This document shows positions 23,791-31,927 of a stretch of DNA of 48,840 nt, one piece after another (position 1 is the first letter of the stretch; each line of letters begins with the position of its first letter). Made by a program: the position numbers and the translations under genes. Source of the DNA: Oscillospiraceae bacterium (GTDB taxonomy: Bacteria; Bacillota; Clostridia; Oscillospirales; Oscillospiraceae). Location of the stretch: positions 1-48,840 of the forward strand of contig JAFQZN010000052.1 of the NCBI GenBank assembly GCA_017405865.1. Reading direction: 5' to 3'. The notes under the pieces are model-generated. The model saw only the letters and a list, made by a program, of their open reading frames with translations, was not told the DNA's origin and ran no database searches.

Positions 23791-24798
23791 ATGAAAGAAT
23801 ATAAGGTTGCCATTCTCGGCGCGACCGGCGCCGTTGGCAGAGAAATGATGAAGATTCTGGCGGAGCGCAACTTCCCGGTCAAGGAGCTGCATCTGCTCGC
23901 CAGCGCCCGCAGCGCGGGCAAGATCCTCGAGTGGCAGGGCAAGCCCATCGCCATCGAGGAAGCCTGCGAGAGCGCCTTCGAGGGCATCGACATCGTCCTC
24001 GGCGCGGCGGAAAATGACATCGCGAAGAAATTCGCCCCCGCCATCGTCAAGGCGGGCGCGGTCTTCGTGGATAATTCCTCCGCCTTCCGCATGGACCCGG
24101 ACGTGCCGCTGATCGTCCCGGAGATCAACCCCGAGGACGCGAAAAACCATCACGGCATCATCTCCAACCCGAACTGCTCGACGATCATCACCGTGACCGC
24201 GGTGAATGCGCTCAACGCGATTTCTCCCATCCGCACGATGATCGCCTCGACCTATCAGGCGGTGTCCGGCGCGGGCGCGGGAGGTCCCATTGAGCTTGCC
24301 GAGCAGATCGAGGCGCTGCGCCTCGGAAAGCCCGCCGAGCCGAAGGTCTTCTCCCACCAGATCGCCTATAATCTGATCCCGCAGATCGGCGGCGAGCAGT
24401 TCGAGGGCTACACCAGCGAGGAAATGAAGATGCAGAACGAAGGGCGCAAGATTATGCACCTGCCCGATCTCAAGGGCTCCTGCACCTGCGTCCGCGTGCC
24501 CGTCGTACGCAGCCATTCGATCTCCGTGCAGCTGCACTTCGACCGCCCGATTTCCGTGCAGGAAGCTCGGGAGGCGATCGCGAACGCCCCCGGCTGCCGC
24601 CTTGTGGACGATCTTAAGAAGAAGGAATACCCCATGCCGCTCGAGACGTCCGATCAGGACATCGTCTTCGTCGGCAGGATTCGTCGCGATCTGACCGACG
24701 AGAACGGTCTGTGCCTGTGGTGCTGCGGCGATCAGGTGCGCAAGGGCGCGGCGACCAACGCCGTCCAGATCGCCGAGCTGCTGATTGAAAAGAAGTGA
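23791..24798 (+). CDS. asd: Aspartate-semialdehyde dehydrogenase
   Basis: Reduces aspartyl phosphate to aspartate semialdehyde. The 335-residue protein has the NADP motif GATGAVGREM at residues 10-19, the catalytic cysteine C129 in SNPNCSTI, and a histidine in RVPVVRSHS near residue 243. It lies 9 nt behind lysC, with a terminator after it, so hom-lysC-asd form one operon. Confidence 0.96.
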   Translation: MKEYKVAILGATGAVGREMMKILAERNFPVKELHLLASARSAGKILEWQGKPIAIEEACESAFEGIDIVLGAAENDIAKKFAPAIVKAGAVFVDNSSAFRMDPDVPLIVPEINPEDAKNHHGIISNPNCSTIITVTAVNALNAISPIRTMIASTYQAVSGAGAGGPIELAEQIEALRLGKPAEPKVFSHQIAYNLIPQIGGEQFEGYTSEEMKMQNEGRKIMHLPDLKGSCTCVRVPVVRSHSISVQLHFDRPISVQEAREAIANAPGCRLVDDLKKKEYPMPLETSDQDIVFVGRIRRDLTDENGLCLWCCGDQVRKGAATNAVQIAELLIEKK

Positions 24799-24824
24799 AT
24801 TGCGCTACAAGCCGACTTGCATAC

Positions 24825-24860
24825 AAAACGCGAGACTGTGTCATGCAGTCTCGCGTTTTT
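24825..24860 (+). terminator. Terminator of the hom-lysC-asd operon
   Basis: AAAACGCGAGACTG and CAGTCTCGCGTTTTT form a perfect stem with a seven-base loop and a U-tract, 26 nt behind the asd stop. Confidence 0.9.
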
Positions 24861-24884
24861 ATGCGCGCCCCTACGGAGCCTGCC

Positions 24885-24985
24885 GTACCTCGGCGAAGGG
24901 GCGACCATCGGTCGCCCGCTTCAACGGTACACGTGCCATACCTGCAAGGGACAGATTGCCCGAGCAAGTCAGGCAATGACAGGCT
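24885..24985. repeat. GTCATTGC-family repeat between convergent operons
   Basis: Contains CGTGCCATACCTGCAAGGGA and CGAGCAAGTCAGGCAATGAC. Small frames in all three plus-strand phases here are not credible genes. Confidence 0.6.
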
Positions 24986-24997
24986 GGGAGGAATATG

Positions 24998-25030
24998 AAA
25001 AACAGGCGCGCTCCCGACGGGAGCGCGCTC
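24998..25030 (-). terminator. Terminator of the parvulin lipoprotein gene
   Basis: GCGCGCTCCC-gac-GGGAGCGCGC, a perfect 10-bp stem, is followed on the minus strand by CTGTTTTT. It lies about 65 nt beyond the stop of the gene at 25096. Confidence 0.85.
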
Positions 25031-25095
25031 TGTCTTATGATAAGCTGTGGATCGTTCTGCCTATTACCCATTGAGAATTGCGCATTGTGCACTGC

Positions 25096-26436
25096 TTACG
25101 GCTCGAAGGTGTCCTCCGGCAGGATCAGGGTCTCCTGCAGCGGTTCCGATTCCTGCTGCGCGGTCTCTTCCGCCGCCATCATCGAGACAATGTCGAACAC
25201 GCGCATGCGCGTGTAGTCGAACGTGATCGGCCAGCGCGAGCAGATCTCTTCAATCTTTTCGCTGACGGACGCCTCCTGCATGTCCGTGCGGACGTGGTCG
25301 ACCCAGCCCCGGTTCTCCGTCTGGCCGACGAAGAACATAATGTGGTAGCCGTAGCTCGTCTTGACGATGCCGGTATCGCCGTAGGCGCGGGCAGGATCAA
25401 ACGACCAGCTCGTGAACTCTGCGACCATCGTGGCGGTGTCGAAGTCCTCATACAGACCGCCCTCGGTGTTGGAGCCGGGGTCGGCGGACTTTTCGTTCGC
25501 CAGAGCGGCGAAGTTATCCTCGGTGGGATCCTGCTGCCATTCGGCGTAGACCGCGTTTGCAGTCTCTTCTGCGGCGGCCCACGCTTCCTCGGAGTAGTCG
25601 CCGGTCTCCGGATCCTTCTCGCCCTCCGGGGTGATCAGGATGTGCCGGACGCTGACGTTGTTGACCTTCTCGACACGTTCGGCGGCATAATCCTCGGCAT
25701 GCGCGTCGTAGTAGGCGCTCAAGGTCGCCTCATCGGCGTTCTCGGCCTCCTCTGCCGCCAGATCGTACAGATGGGTGTAGTAGGCGTTGCCGGTGATGTA
25801 GACCGTCACATAGTCGTAGTAGTCCTGCAGGTCGACGCCCGGGCCGAAGGTGTTCTGCATATACTCCAGCGCGCTGTCAAAGCCCGCGCTGGCCGCGCCG
25901 GTCGCGATGCTGCCGTTGGGATCGAGGATGTCGTCCAGCGTCGCCCGGGCTTCGTCGCTGATAGCAAAACCGGTCGCATTCGCCTCGCGATAGAGCGCGT
26001 ACTGCTGGGCAAAGCCCTTGGTCGCGTCCTCAAGGAAGTACTGCTCCCAGGTGCGATCCTCGGCCATGGAGGTCTGCTCTGCCAGCGGAGTATAGGCGTC
26101 CAGCCCGAAGTAGGAGGCGTAGCTGCCGTAGCTGTTCATAAAGTTGAAGAATTCCAGCCAGTAGACAAACTGCAGAATGCTGTTGGTCATGGCAGGGCTG
26201 CCGTCTGCGTCGAGCGCGATGACGGAGGCCATGTTCCTGTCGTGGGGCGAGGCCTCGAGGACGGCGTAGTTATTCAACGCGGTCACATCGGTGTCGCCGT
26301 TGAACGGGGCTTCAGGCGCTTCGGTGGGGGCTTCGGTCGCTTCTGTTGGCGCCGGTTCGCTGCTGCCGCAGGCGGTCAGCAGGCCGAGCAGCATGGCTGC
26401 CGCAAGCAGGAGCGCAGTGAGTTTTCTGAAGTTCAT
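25096..26436 (-). CDS. Parvulin-type peptidyl-prolyl isomerase lipoprotein, PrsA/SurA-like
   Basis: A 446-residue lipoprotein. The signal peptide ends in LLTAC with the lipidated cysteine at residue 23. A Thr/Glu/Ala/Pro linker follows. The central region (about 60-225) is helical, as in SurA N-terminal domains. The rotamase domain at about 235-345 contains VSVRHILITP and the closing GIVKTSYGYHIMFF, with a long Asp/Glu insertion. Such proteins help exported proteins fold outside the membrane. The start at 26436 has an AAAGGAGA site; the longer frame upstream crosses the promoter. Confidence 0.9.
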   Translation of the reverse strand: MNFRKLTALLLAAAMLLGLLTACGSSEPAPTEATEAPTEAPEAPFNGDTDVTALNNYAVLEASPHDRNMASVIALDADGSPAMTNSILQFVYWLEFFNFMNSYGSYASYFGLDAYTPLAEQTSMAEDRTWEQYFLEDATKGFAQQYALYREANATGFAISDEARATLDDILDPNGSIATGAASAGFDSALEYMQNTFGPGVDLQDYYDYVTVYITGNAYYTHLYDLAAEEAENADEATLSAYYDAHAEDYAAERVEKVNNVSVRHILITPEGEKDPETGDYSEEAWAAAEETANAVYAEWQQDPTEDNFAALANEKSADPGSNTEGGLYEDFDTATMVAEFTSWSFDPARAYGDTGIVKTSYGYHIMFFVGQTENRGWVDHVRTDMQEASVSEKIEEICSRWPITFDYTRMRVFDIVSMMAAEETAQQESEPLQETLILPEDTFEP

Positions 26437-26466
26437 GGGTATCTCCTTTTTCCGTTTGGTTTCACT

Positions 26467-26495
26467 ATCATAGCATATCCGTGTGGGGATTTCAA
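26467..26495 (-). promoter_or_regulatory. Promoter of the parvulin lipoprotein gene
   Basis: On the minus strand TTGAAA, 17 nt, TATGAT, squeezed between the upstream stop codon at 26499 and the start codon at 26436. Confidence 0.6.
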
Positions 26496-26498
26496 CGG

Positions 26499-28157
26499 TC
26501 AATTCGTCCCGGTCACGTTGACGAAGGTGTGATTGTCGGCGGTCACGGTGAAGACCATGGAGGTCTCTGCCGTGTCGGCGGGCGTTTCGCCGCCAGGCGC
26601 GTCAGGCTGATCGCCGGAGGGGGGATTCGGCTGCTGACCGCCGGAGGGAGGCTCGGGGCGGTCGTCGGGCGCGGAGGGAGCGTCAGAGGGCGTGGGCGTG
26701 ACCGGCTCGAACGTCTCCGGGGGCAGCTCAATGCCGATCATGGGCAGCTCATTATCGTCGGGCGGCACCTGACTGCCGGGGTTCTGTCCGCCGGGCTGCG
26801 GGGCTGCGGGCGGCGTGGCTCCGGAGCCTTCGCCCTGCGGAACCTCGGGCGGCCTGCCGTCGGTCGGGTCGGGGATCGTTCCGCTGCCGGGCGCGCCGGG
26901 CGTCGGCGGCTGGATGGGACCGAGATTGCCGCCCTTGCCGCCGTGCATCTGGATCGTCCCGTCCACGGTCAGCTTGTACGGAACGTCAAGCTGCAGCGCG
27001 GGAACGGAGAGCACCAGCGTGGAGAAGTCTCGCTTTGCGATGAAGCCGAAGACCTCCGTCTCGCCGTCGAGAATCGGCGTCGACAGGGTGAGAACCGCGC
27101 CCTTTTGCACGGCTTCCGCGAAGGTCAGGTCCATCAAGACCTGCTTGGAGTCGTAGGAGATCTCGTCGTTGCGCGAGCCGGTGGCGATCACGGTGCCGCC
27201 GTTGAGGTAGATGCCGAGGTCGGCGTCGATGCCGCCGTCGCCGCTGCGCGGATTGGCGCTGGCATAGAGCTCGCCGCCGTTGACGACGATCGCGCCGTTG
27301 GAGTCGATGCCGTCGCCCTCGCTGCCGTTGCCGCCGGAGATGTTGAGATTGCCGCCGTTGATCGTGGTGACGGAGATGCCGTCCTCATTGGTGTTGATCC
27401 CGTCGTCCTGCGAGAAGATGTTGATCTCGCCGCTGTCGATCTGCAGGTGCATCTCGGAATTCAGACCCTCGTTGTCGGCGGTGATATTGAGGACGCCGTC
27501 GCCCCAGATGCGCAGGGACTGTCTGGAATAGAACGCGCCGTCGAACTTATAGAGCTTGTCGGTCGTGCCCTCCTTGTAGATCTTCGCCACGTGCGAGCCG
27601 TTGACGCTGCTCTCGTTATGCAGGACGACGACCGCGCCCGCATTCGCCAGATCGGGCGTGAGGGTGAAGGTTTCCTTGTCTGCGCATTCGTAGACGCGGT
27701 AGAACAGGATCGCCGGCGCAACGGAGCAGTTGATCTCCGCGCCGTCCAAGAGGAGGGTGACGCGGGCGTTCTCATCGTGCATCGCGTTCTCGCCGAGGTC
27801 GATGAACAGCTGCCCGTCCAGCTCGCCCGTGACGTGATACGTTCCCGGCGCAGTGATATGCACGACGGTCTGCGCGGCGGCTTCCTCGGCCATATGCGCG
27901 TCGGAGGCTTCTCCCTCGCCGTAAGCGGCGTCGTGTCCCGCCTCATAATAGATAATATCGTTCGCGGCGTAGACGGCGTCGCTGGCGCAGTCGATGCCGC
28001 TGCCGGTGAGCGTCAGGTTGATGACGTCGCCGTCCGGCGCTTGCGTTGCTTCCGTGGACGCAGCGGCGGGGTCGGTCGGCTCGGCCTTTATGCAGGCGGC
28101 AAGGGAAACGAGCAGCGCCGCCGCAAGAAGCATCGTGAGCATGGTGCGGAATTTCAT
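26499..28157 (-). CDS. Secreted lipoprotein with a DUF4353-like beta-helix
   Basis: A 552-residue lipoprotein: signal MKFRTMLTMLLAAALLVSLAAC with the lipid cysteine at residue 22. Residues about 45-370 contain repeated Asn/Gly/Asp-rich turns (DNEGLNSEMHLQI, QDDGINTNEDGI, EGDGIDSNGAIVVNGGEL), the pattern of a right-handed beta-helix seen in the DUF4353 family, often labelled carbohydrate-binding. A low-complexity Pro/Gly/Gln/Glu tail fills about 400-530. The start has an AAGGAGG site. It probably acts at the cell surface; its ligand is unknown. Confidence 0.85.
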   Translation of the reverse strand: MKFRTMLTMLLAAALLVSLAACIKAEPTDPAAASTEATQAPDGDVINLTLTGSGIDCASDAVYAANDIIYYEAGHDAAYGEGEASDAHMAEEAAAQTVVHITAPGTYHVTGELDGQLFIDLGENAMHDENARVTLLLDGAEINCSVAPAILFYRVYECADKETFTLTPDLANAGAVVVLHNESSVNGSHVAKIYKEGTTDKLYKFDGAFYSRQSLRIWGDGVLNITADNEGLNSEMHLQIDSGEINIFSQDDGINTNEDGISVTTINGGNLNISGGNGSEGDGIDSNGAIVVNGGELYASANPRSGDGGIDADLGIYLNGGTVIATGSRNDEISYDSKQVLMDLTFAEAVQKGAVLTLSTPILDGETEVFGFIAKRDFSTLVLSVPALQLDVPYKLTVDGTIQMHGGKGGNLGPIQPPTPGAPGSGTIPDPTDGRPPEVPQGEGSGATPPAAPQPGGQNPGSQVPPDDNELPMIGIELPPETFEPVTPTPSDAPSAPDDRPEPPSGGQQPNPPSGDQPDAPGGETPADTAETSMVFTVTADNHTFVNVTGTN

Positions 28158-28244
28158 AAAAAGACCTCCTTGATTTTGGGATCGGTGCTTGTATTTTATT
28201 GCATAATTACAAACATAAGATGTTGTAATTGTAAAGAAACTGTG

Positions 28245-28273
28245 TTGACTTTCCCGGAAAAAGACGGTATCGT
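28245..28273 (+). promoter_or_regulatory. Promoter of the Dabb/GIY-YIG operon
   Basis: TTGACT, 17 nt, TATCGT, about 84 nt before the start codon. Confidence 0.5.
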
Positions 28274-28356
28274 TAAGATGATCACGGGTATATGACGCCG
28301 CGAGCGTGCCTTCGGTTCCCGACGGAACGGTTCGGCGAGAAAGCAGGAGGAAAACG

Positions 28357-28641
28357 ATGATACAGCATATTGTGATGTGGAAATTCCGCGAGGGTACACA
28401 GGCGCAGGCGGAAGAATTTTTGACGGGACTGGCTGCGCTGGAGGGGAAAATCGACTGCATCCGCGCCATGTCCGTGCGCAGAAGCGCGGTCGAGGGAAGC
28501 GCCTACGACGCGGTGCTGATCGCACAATTCGACAGCCTCGCGGACGTGGAACGCTACAAGAACGACCCGCGCCATCTGGCAGTCGCGGCGATCTGCAAGG
28601 AGATCCGCACGGAGCGCTGCGCGATCGACGTGGAAAAATGA
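28357..28641 (+). CDS. Dabb (stress-responsive alpha/beta barrel) protein
   Basis: The 94-residue protein matches the Dabb family: start MIQHIVMWKF, the central YDAVLIAQFDSLADVERYKND and closing RTERCAIDVE. Members form dimeric ferredoxin-like barrels; cellular roles are mostly unknown. AGGAGG lies 6 nt before the ATG; a longer frame upstream is rejected. The stop overlaps the next start by 4 nt. Confidence 0.9.
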   Translation: MIQHIVMWKFREGTQAQAEEFLTGLAALEGKIDCIRAMSVRRSAVEGSAYDAVLIAQFDSLADVERYKNDPRHLAVAAICKEIRTERCAIDVEK

Positions 28642-28910
28642 AGCAGTGGTGCGTCTATATCCTGCGCTGCGGCGACGGCACGCTCTATACCGGCATGACG
28701 GACGATTTTCCGCGCCGCCTGGAGCAGCACCGCGCGGGCAGGGGCGCGAAATACACGCGCGGCAGAGCGCCGCTGGAGCCGGTCTACCGGGAAAGCTGCG
28801 CGAGCAAGCCGGAGGCATTGAAGCGGGAGTACGCGATCAAGCGGCTCACCCGAGAGAAAAAGCTGGCGCTGATCGCACAGCAACAGTATATCACGGGTGA
28901 GGACGCTTGA
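28638..28910 (+). CDS. GIY-YIG domain protein, UPF0213 type
   Basis: The 90-residue protein has the small GIY-YIG nuclease fold: VYILRCGDGTLYTGMTDDF with the two Tyr motifs, Arg in RRLEQHRAG, and KEAL-like KPEALKREYAIKRLTREKK, which holds the conserved Glu. UPF0213 proteins are stand-alone domains with uncertain substrates. ATGA overlap with the Dabb gene indicates coupled translation. Its last codons form part of the thiT promoter. Confidence 0.92.
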   Translation: MKQWCVYILRCGDGTLYTGMTDDFPRRLEQHRAGRGAKYTRGRAPLEPVYRESCASKPEALKREYAIKRLTREKKLALIAQQQYITGEDA

Positions 28911-28935
28911 CAAACTCTTTTTCTGCGTTTATACT
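28907..28935 (+). promoter_or_regulatory. Promoter of the TPP riboswitch-thiT unit
   Basis: TTGACA, 17 nt, TATACT. The -35 box overlaps the stop codon of the preceding gene. Confidence 0.75.
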
Positions 28936-28954
28936 GAATGTAACCGCATAACGA

Positions 28955-29050
28955 CCTTCTTCGGGGTGTCGGATGCTTCCGGCTGAGATTGGGCGAACAG
29001 ACGCCCTGACCCGCGAACCTGAAACGGATCATGCCGTCGTAGGGAAAGAT
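28955..29050 (+). promoter_or_regulatory. TPP riboswitch (THI element)
   Basis: The conserved thi-box pieces appear in order: TCGGGGTG, GGCTGAGA, GACCC..GAACCTGA and CGTAGGGAA. These form the aptamer that binds thiamine pyrophosphate. A thiamine transporter follows directly, which agrees with the identity. Confidence 0.95.
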
Positions 29051-29060
29051 GGGAAAGAAA

Positions 29061-29107
29061 TTTCCGCAGTGCTTTCCGGGGACGGTCAGCCATGCGGAAA
29101 CTTTTTT
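29061..29107 (+). terminator. Riboswitch-controlled terminator before thiT
   Basis: TTTCCGCA (29061-29068) and TGCGGAAA (29093-29100) form a perfect 8-bp stem ahead of CTTTTTT. It lies between the TPP aptamer and the thiT ribosome site, so bound TPP probably favours termination. Confidence 0.8.
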
Positions 29108-29120
29108 GGAGGGAAATCCT

Positions 29121-29690
29121 ATGTCTAACGATCGCAAACTCCTTCGCGCGCTGTGCGAATGCGCGGTATTCGCCGCGCTGGCGCTCGCCCTGAGCTATCT
29201 GAAAATCCCCATCGGCATCGGCTTCGGCGGCTTCGGCGGCTCGGTCGATCTGGTCATGATCCCGCTGATCCTCTGCGCCATCCGCTGGGGCGTCGGCTGG
29301 GGCATGGGCGTCGGACTGGTCTTCGGCACGGCAAAGTTCTTCCTCGCCGGCGGCGTGGCGGTCAACTGGCAGTCCATGCTGCTCGACTACAGCGTTGCGT
29401 ATATGATGGTCGGGCTGGCTGGCATGCTTTACCGCAAGTCCAAGACGGCGTGGCTCGCCGCGCTGATCGGCTGCTTCGGCAGATTTTTGGTCCACTATGT
29501 CAGCGGCGTCACGATCTACGCCGAGTACGTCGAGGACATCTTCGGGCTGGAGATGACCAGTCCGTGGATCTACAGCCTGCTGTATAACGGCTCTTACATG
29601 CTCCCGAACACGATCCTTGCGGTGCTGGTCTGCCTGCTGCTGTCGAAGCCGCTGGGCAAGTATCTCCGCGCGGAGGATCTGCGGAAATAG
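29121..29690 (+). CDS. thiT: Thiamine transporter, ECF S-component ThiT
   Basis: A 189-residue protein with about six membrane helices. The first helix, AVFAALALALSYLKIPIGIG, the GSVDLVMIPLILCAIRWG segment and the later GRFLVHYVSGVTIYA loop, with a Tyr/His-rich thiamine pocket, match ThiT. It needs a shared energising module (EcfA/EcfA'/EcfT), not in this window. Regulation by the upstream TPP riboswitch supports thiamine as substrate. The ATG follows a TTGGAGGG site. Confidence 0.95.
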   Translation: MSNDRKLLRALCECAVFAALALALSYLKIPIGIGFGGFGGSVDLVMIPLILCAIRWGVGWGMGVGLVFGTAKFFLAGGVAVNWQSMLLDYSVAYMMVGLAGMLYRKSKTAWLAALIGCFGRFLVHYVSGVTIYAEYVEDIFGLEMTSPWIYSLLYNGSYMLPNTILAVLVCLLLSKPLGKYLRAEDLRK

Positions 29691-29753
29691 CCTTTACACC
29701 GCCCGCAAAATGGTGTAGAATGAAGAGAGAAACGTGCGAAAGGAGGCAGGCGG

Positions 29754-30287
29754 ATGAATTGCATACGATGCGGCAAAACGATCCCGGACAACACGCTGTT
29801 CTGTGAAGACTGCGAAAAGACCGTCAGCGAGCCGCTGCAGGAGTCTGCCTACCTGAACACGCAGATCCTGCTTCCGGTGCGCAAGGCGCAGCAGCCCCGC
29901 CCCGCGCAGACCAAGCCCGTCCGCAAGGCCGAGCGCAAGGGCGAGGAGGAAACGCCCCGCCGCAGAGGCACGATCGCGTTTCTGACCGTGGTATGCCTGC
30001 TGCTGCTTGCCGGCGCGCTCTTCGTCGGGACACTCTACCTCGGCGCGAAAAGCGACGCTGCCTCGCTGGAGGAGCGGGTCGCCGCGCTGGAAAAGGACAA
30101 TTCCAAGCTGCAGCGGGCGGTGGACTTCGCCGATGCGCACGCGGCGTTCGTGCCGAACGACGGCTCGGGCTACTACCACACCGGCGACTGCATCTATTTT
30201 GACAAGAGCAGCTTTATGGTCTACAACGTGAACACGGCAAAGGCAAGAGGCTATGAGCCGTGTCCCTACTGCCATCCGGCGGAATAG
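29754..30287 (+). CDS. Zinc-ribbon membrane protein with a second C-terminal metal motif
   Basis: The 177-residue protein has an N-terminal zinc ribbon (CIRCGKTIPDNTLFCEDC, residues 3-20), a basic linker, one membrane helix (about 74-95) and a short coiled-coil (SLEERVAALEKDNSKLQ). The C-terminal 45 residues (YYHTGDCIYFD ... AKARGYEPCPYCH) resemble the Ada-like metal-binding motif, with Cys, His and a CPYCH end. It shares layout with the zinc-ribbon genes at 9-12 kb and at 44.5 kb. Function unknown. Confidence 0.82.
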   Translation: MNCIRCGKTIPDNTLFCEDCEKTVSEPLQESAYLNTQILLPVRKAQQPRPAQTKPVRKAERKGEEETPRRRGTIAFLTVVCLLLLAGALFVGTLYLGAKSDAASLEERVAALEKDNSKLQRAVDFADAHAAFVPNDGSGYYHTGDCIYFDKSSFMVYNVNTAKARGYEPCPYCHPAE

Positions 30288-30298
30288 GAGGAATCCGT

Positions 30299-31147
30299 AT
30301 GAAAATCAAATGGTTGATCCCCGCGCTCCTCGTGCTTGCGCTGACGCTCTGCGCCTGCGGCTCGAGCGGCGGCACGGACGAAACGATCCCCACCGAGGCG
30401 CCGGAGGGCAGCAGTCAGCAGACGCTGTTTTCCAACGAATCCTGCGCGATGACGCTGGAAAGCGTCGGAAGGAACGCCGGCGGCGACTACTGCTGGACGG
30501 TCAGCATTGAGAACAAGACCGGCAGCGAGCTGGTGTTCTCCGTGGATCAGGTCTACGTCAACGAATTTGAGGCAGACCCCTACTGGGCGGTGTACGCGCC
30601 CGCGCTGCAGACGACGACTTCCGAAATTTCGTGGTTTGCCTCCACGCTGAACGCCTGCGGCATCCGGAGCGTCGACCGCGTGGATTTCACGCTGTCGGTC
30701 TATCCGACGGGCAGCGCGGCGAACATGCTCGCGCAGGATAAGATCACGGTCTATCCCAACGGCGAGGACGCATATCAGCCCGCAGCCTATGAGGCGGGCG
30801 CAAGCGACGCGCTGCTTTTGGACGCGCCGGAGGTTCTGTTCGTTGCAACGGGCTGCGACCCGGACGGCGCGTGGGGCTATAACCTCAACGTCTATCTGGA
30901 AAACCGCACCGAGGCGTCGCAGGACTACACCGTGAAGAACGTCAAGGTCAACGGGCAGCTGCTCGATCCGTACTGGTTCCGCACCCTCGACGCGGGCAAG
31001 AAGAGCTACACCTATATCAACTGGTACACGGACGAGTTGGAGCACATGGAGATCTACGAGGTTTCGCGGATCGAATTCGACCTGCTCGTGACCGACACAC
31101 TCACACAGGCGAAGGTGCTGGAGCAGCACTGCGTCGTAGAGCCGTAG
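30299..31147 (+). CDS. Lipoprotein with two repeated beta-rich domains
   Basis: The 282-residue lipoprotein has a signal ending in LCAC (cysteine 20) and a short Gly/Ser/Glu linker. Two halves look duplicated: residues about 42-140 and about 175-282 share YCWTVSIENKTGS / YNLNVYLENRTEA, VDQVYVNEFEADPYW / VKNVKVNGQLLDPYW, and a closing VDRVDFTLSV / VSRIEFDLLV. The domain is not recognised but looks immunoglobulin-like. It follows the zinc-ribbon gene by 11 nt with an AGGAGG site, so the two are probably co-expressed. Confidence 0.83.
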   Translation: MKIKWLIPALLVLALTLCACGSSGGTDETIPTEAPEGSSQQTLFSNESCAMTLESVGRNAGGDYCWTVSIENKTGSELVFSVDQVYVNEFEADPYWAVYAPALQTTTSEISWFASTLNACGIRSVDRVDFTLSVYPTGSAANMLAQDKITVYPNGEDAYQPAAYEAGASDALLLDAPEVLFVATGCDPDGAWGYNLNVYLENRTEASQDYTVKNVKVNGQLLDPYWFRTLDAGKKSYTYINWYTDELEHMEIYEVSRIEFDLLVTDTLTQAKVLEQHCVVEP

Positions 31148-31153
31148 GCGGGC

Positions 31154-31200
31154 GCAGTGAAGTTTTGCTCCGCAAAGTGAAGTTGTCCTGCGGACAGTGA
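31154..31200. repeat. GTGAAGTT repeats with variable mini-hairpins
   Basis: AGTGAAGTT occurs twice, followed by TTGC-tcc-GCAA and GTCC-tgc-GGAC, then AGTGAAA. The arms differ but each can pair. This is the same style of repeat as at 1012-1110. Confidence 0.6.
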
Positions 31201-31241
31201 AAAACAGGGAACGCTATCAAACGAAAGCGTTCCCTGTTTTT
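31201..31241. terminator. Bidirectional terminator
   Basis: AAAACAGGGAACGCT and AGCGTTCCCTGTTTTT form a 15-bp stem with U-tracts on both strands. It separates the convergent lipoprotein and aldolase genes. Confidence 0.9.
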
Positions 31242-31246
31242 GCAAT

Positions 31247-31927
31247 TCATTCTTTCCGTCCCTTCGGGCGACCGCCGGTGGTGATGCCGAATTTTTTGCG
31301 GACGGCTTCCAGCTCGGTCAGCTGTTCCTCCGTCAGCAGGCGCACCTCGCCGAGCGCGCGCATGTGCTCATACATGATGATCGTATGCTCCAGGCATTCC
31401 GTGCGAAACAGCGCCTGCTCTACGTCCGCGCCCCAGGTGACCGCGCCGTGGTGCTCCAAAAAGCAGCCGTTGTATTCTTTGCAGTATTTGGCGGCATTTT
31501 CAGCGAGCAGCGGCGAGCCGGTCACGGCATAGGGCGCGCAGGGGATCACGCCGAGCTGCACGGCAGTTTCCAGAGAGATGGCGATGTCGAAATCCCTGCC
31601 CTGCGTTGCAAACGCGGTGGCGGCGGGGGAGTGCGCGTGGACGACGCCGCCGATGTCGGGATTTTCCCGATAGATCGCAAGGTGCATGGCGATCTCGCTG
31701 GAGACGCGCCACGTTCCCTCGATCACCGCGCCGTCGGGCGCAAGATGCACGAGCATATCCCCAGTCATAAAGCCCTTGGACACGCCCGTGGGCGTCGCCC
31801 AAACGGTGCCGTCTTCCATGCGGGCGGAGATGTTGCCGTCGTTGGCGGCGACGAAGGCGCGCTGATAGAGCCGGCGTCCTGCCTCTAAAATGGCCTCCTT
31901 CGCCTCAAGGGCGGAGCGGTATCTCAT
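31247..31927 (-). CDS. Class II aldolase, candidate 5-deoxyribulose/methylthioribulose-phosphate aldolase
   Basis: A 226-residue class II aldolase/adducin-family protein. The substrate loop GNISAR, the zinc histidines in VVHAHSPAA and a third in LEHHGAV are in place. Family members cleave fuculose-, rhamnulose- or ribulose-phosphate sugars. Its start overlaps the stop of the mtnA-like gene by 4 nt and a purine nucleoside phosphorylase precedes that gene. This order matches the DHAP-shunt/5-deoxyribose disposal set (MtnP or PNP, MtnA/DrdI, Ald2/DrdA), so that substrate is inferred; L-fuculose-1-phosphate aldolase is the alternative. Confidence 0.85.
   Translation of the reverse strand: MRYRSALEAKEAILEAGRRLYQRAFVAANDGNISARMEDGTVWATPTGVSKGFMTGDMLVHLAPDGAVIEGTWRVSSEIAMHLAIYRENPDIGGVVHAHSPAATAFATQGRDFDIAISLETAVQLGVIPCAPYAVTGSPLLAENAAKYCKEYNGCFLEHHGAVTWGADVEQALFRTECLEHTIIMYEHMRALGEVRLLTEEQLTELEAVRKKFGITTGGRPKGRKE

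Noticed and set aside
22576-24537. 653-codon minus-strand frame opposite lysC-asd
   Set aside because: Antisense shadow of two well-identified genes; composition (Asp/Arg/Val-rich) is typical of such shadows.
31201-31241. tRNA-like fold
   Set aside because: It is a simple two-arm hairpin with U-tracts on both strands, a terminator; no tRNA gene was recognised anywhere in the window.
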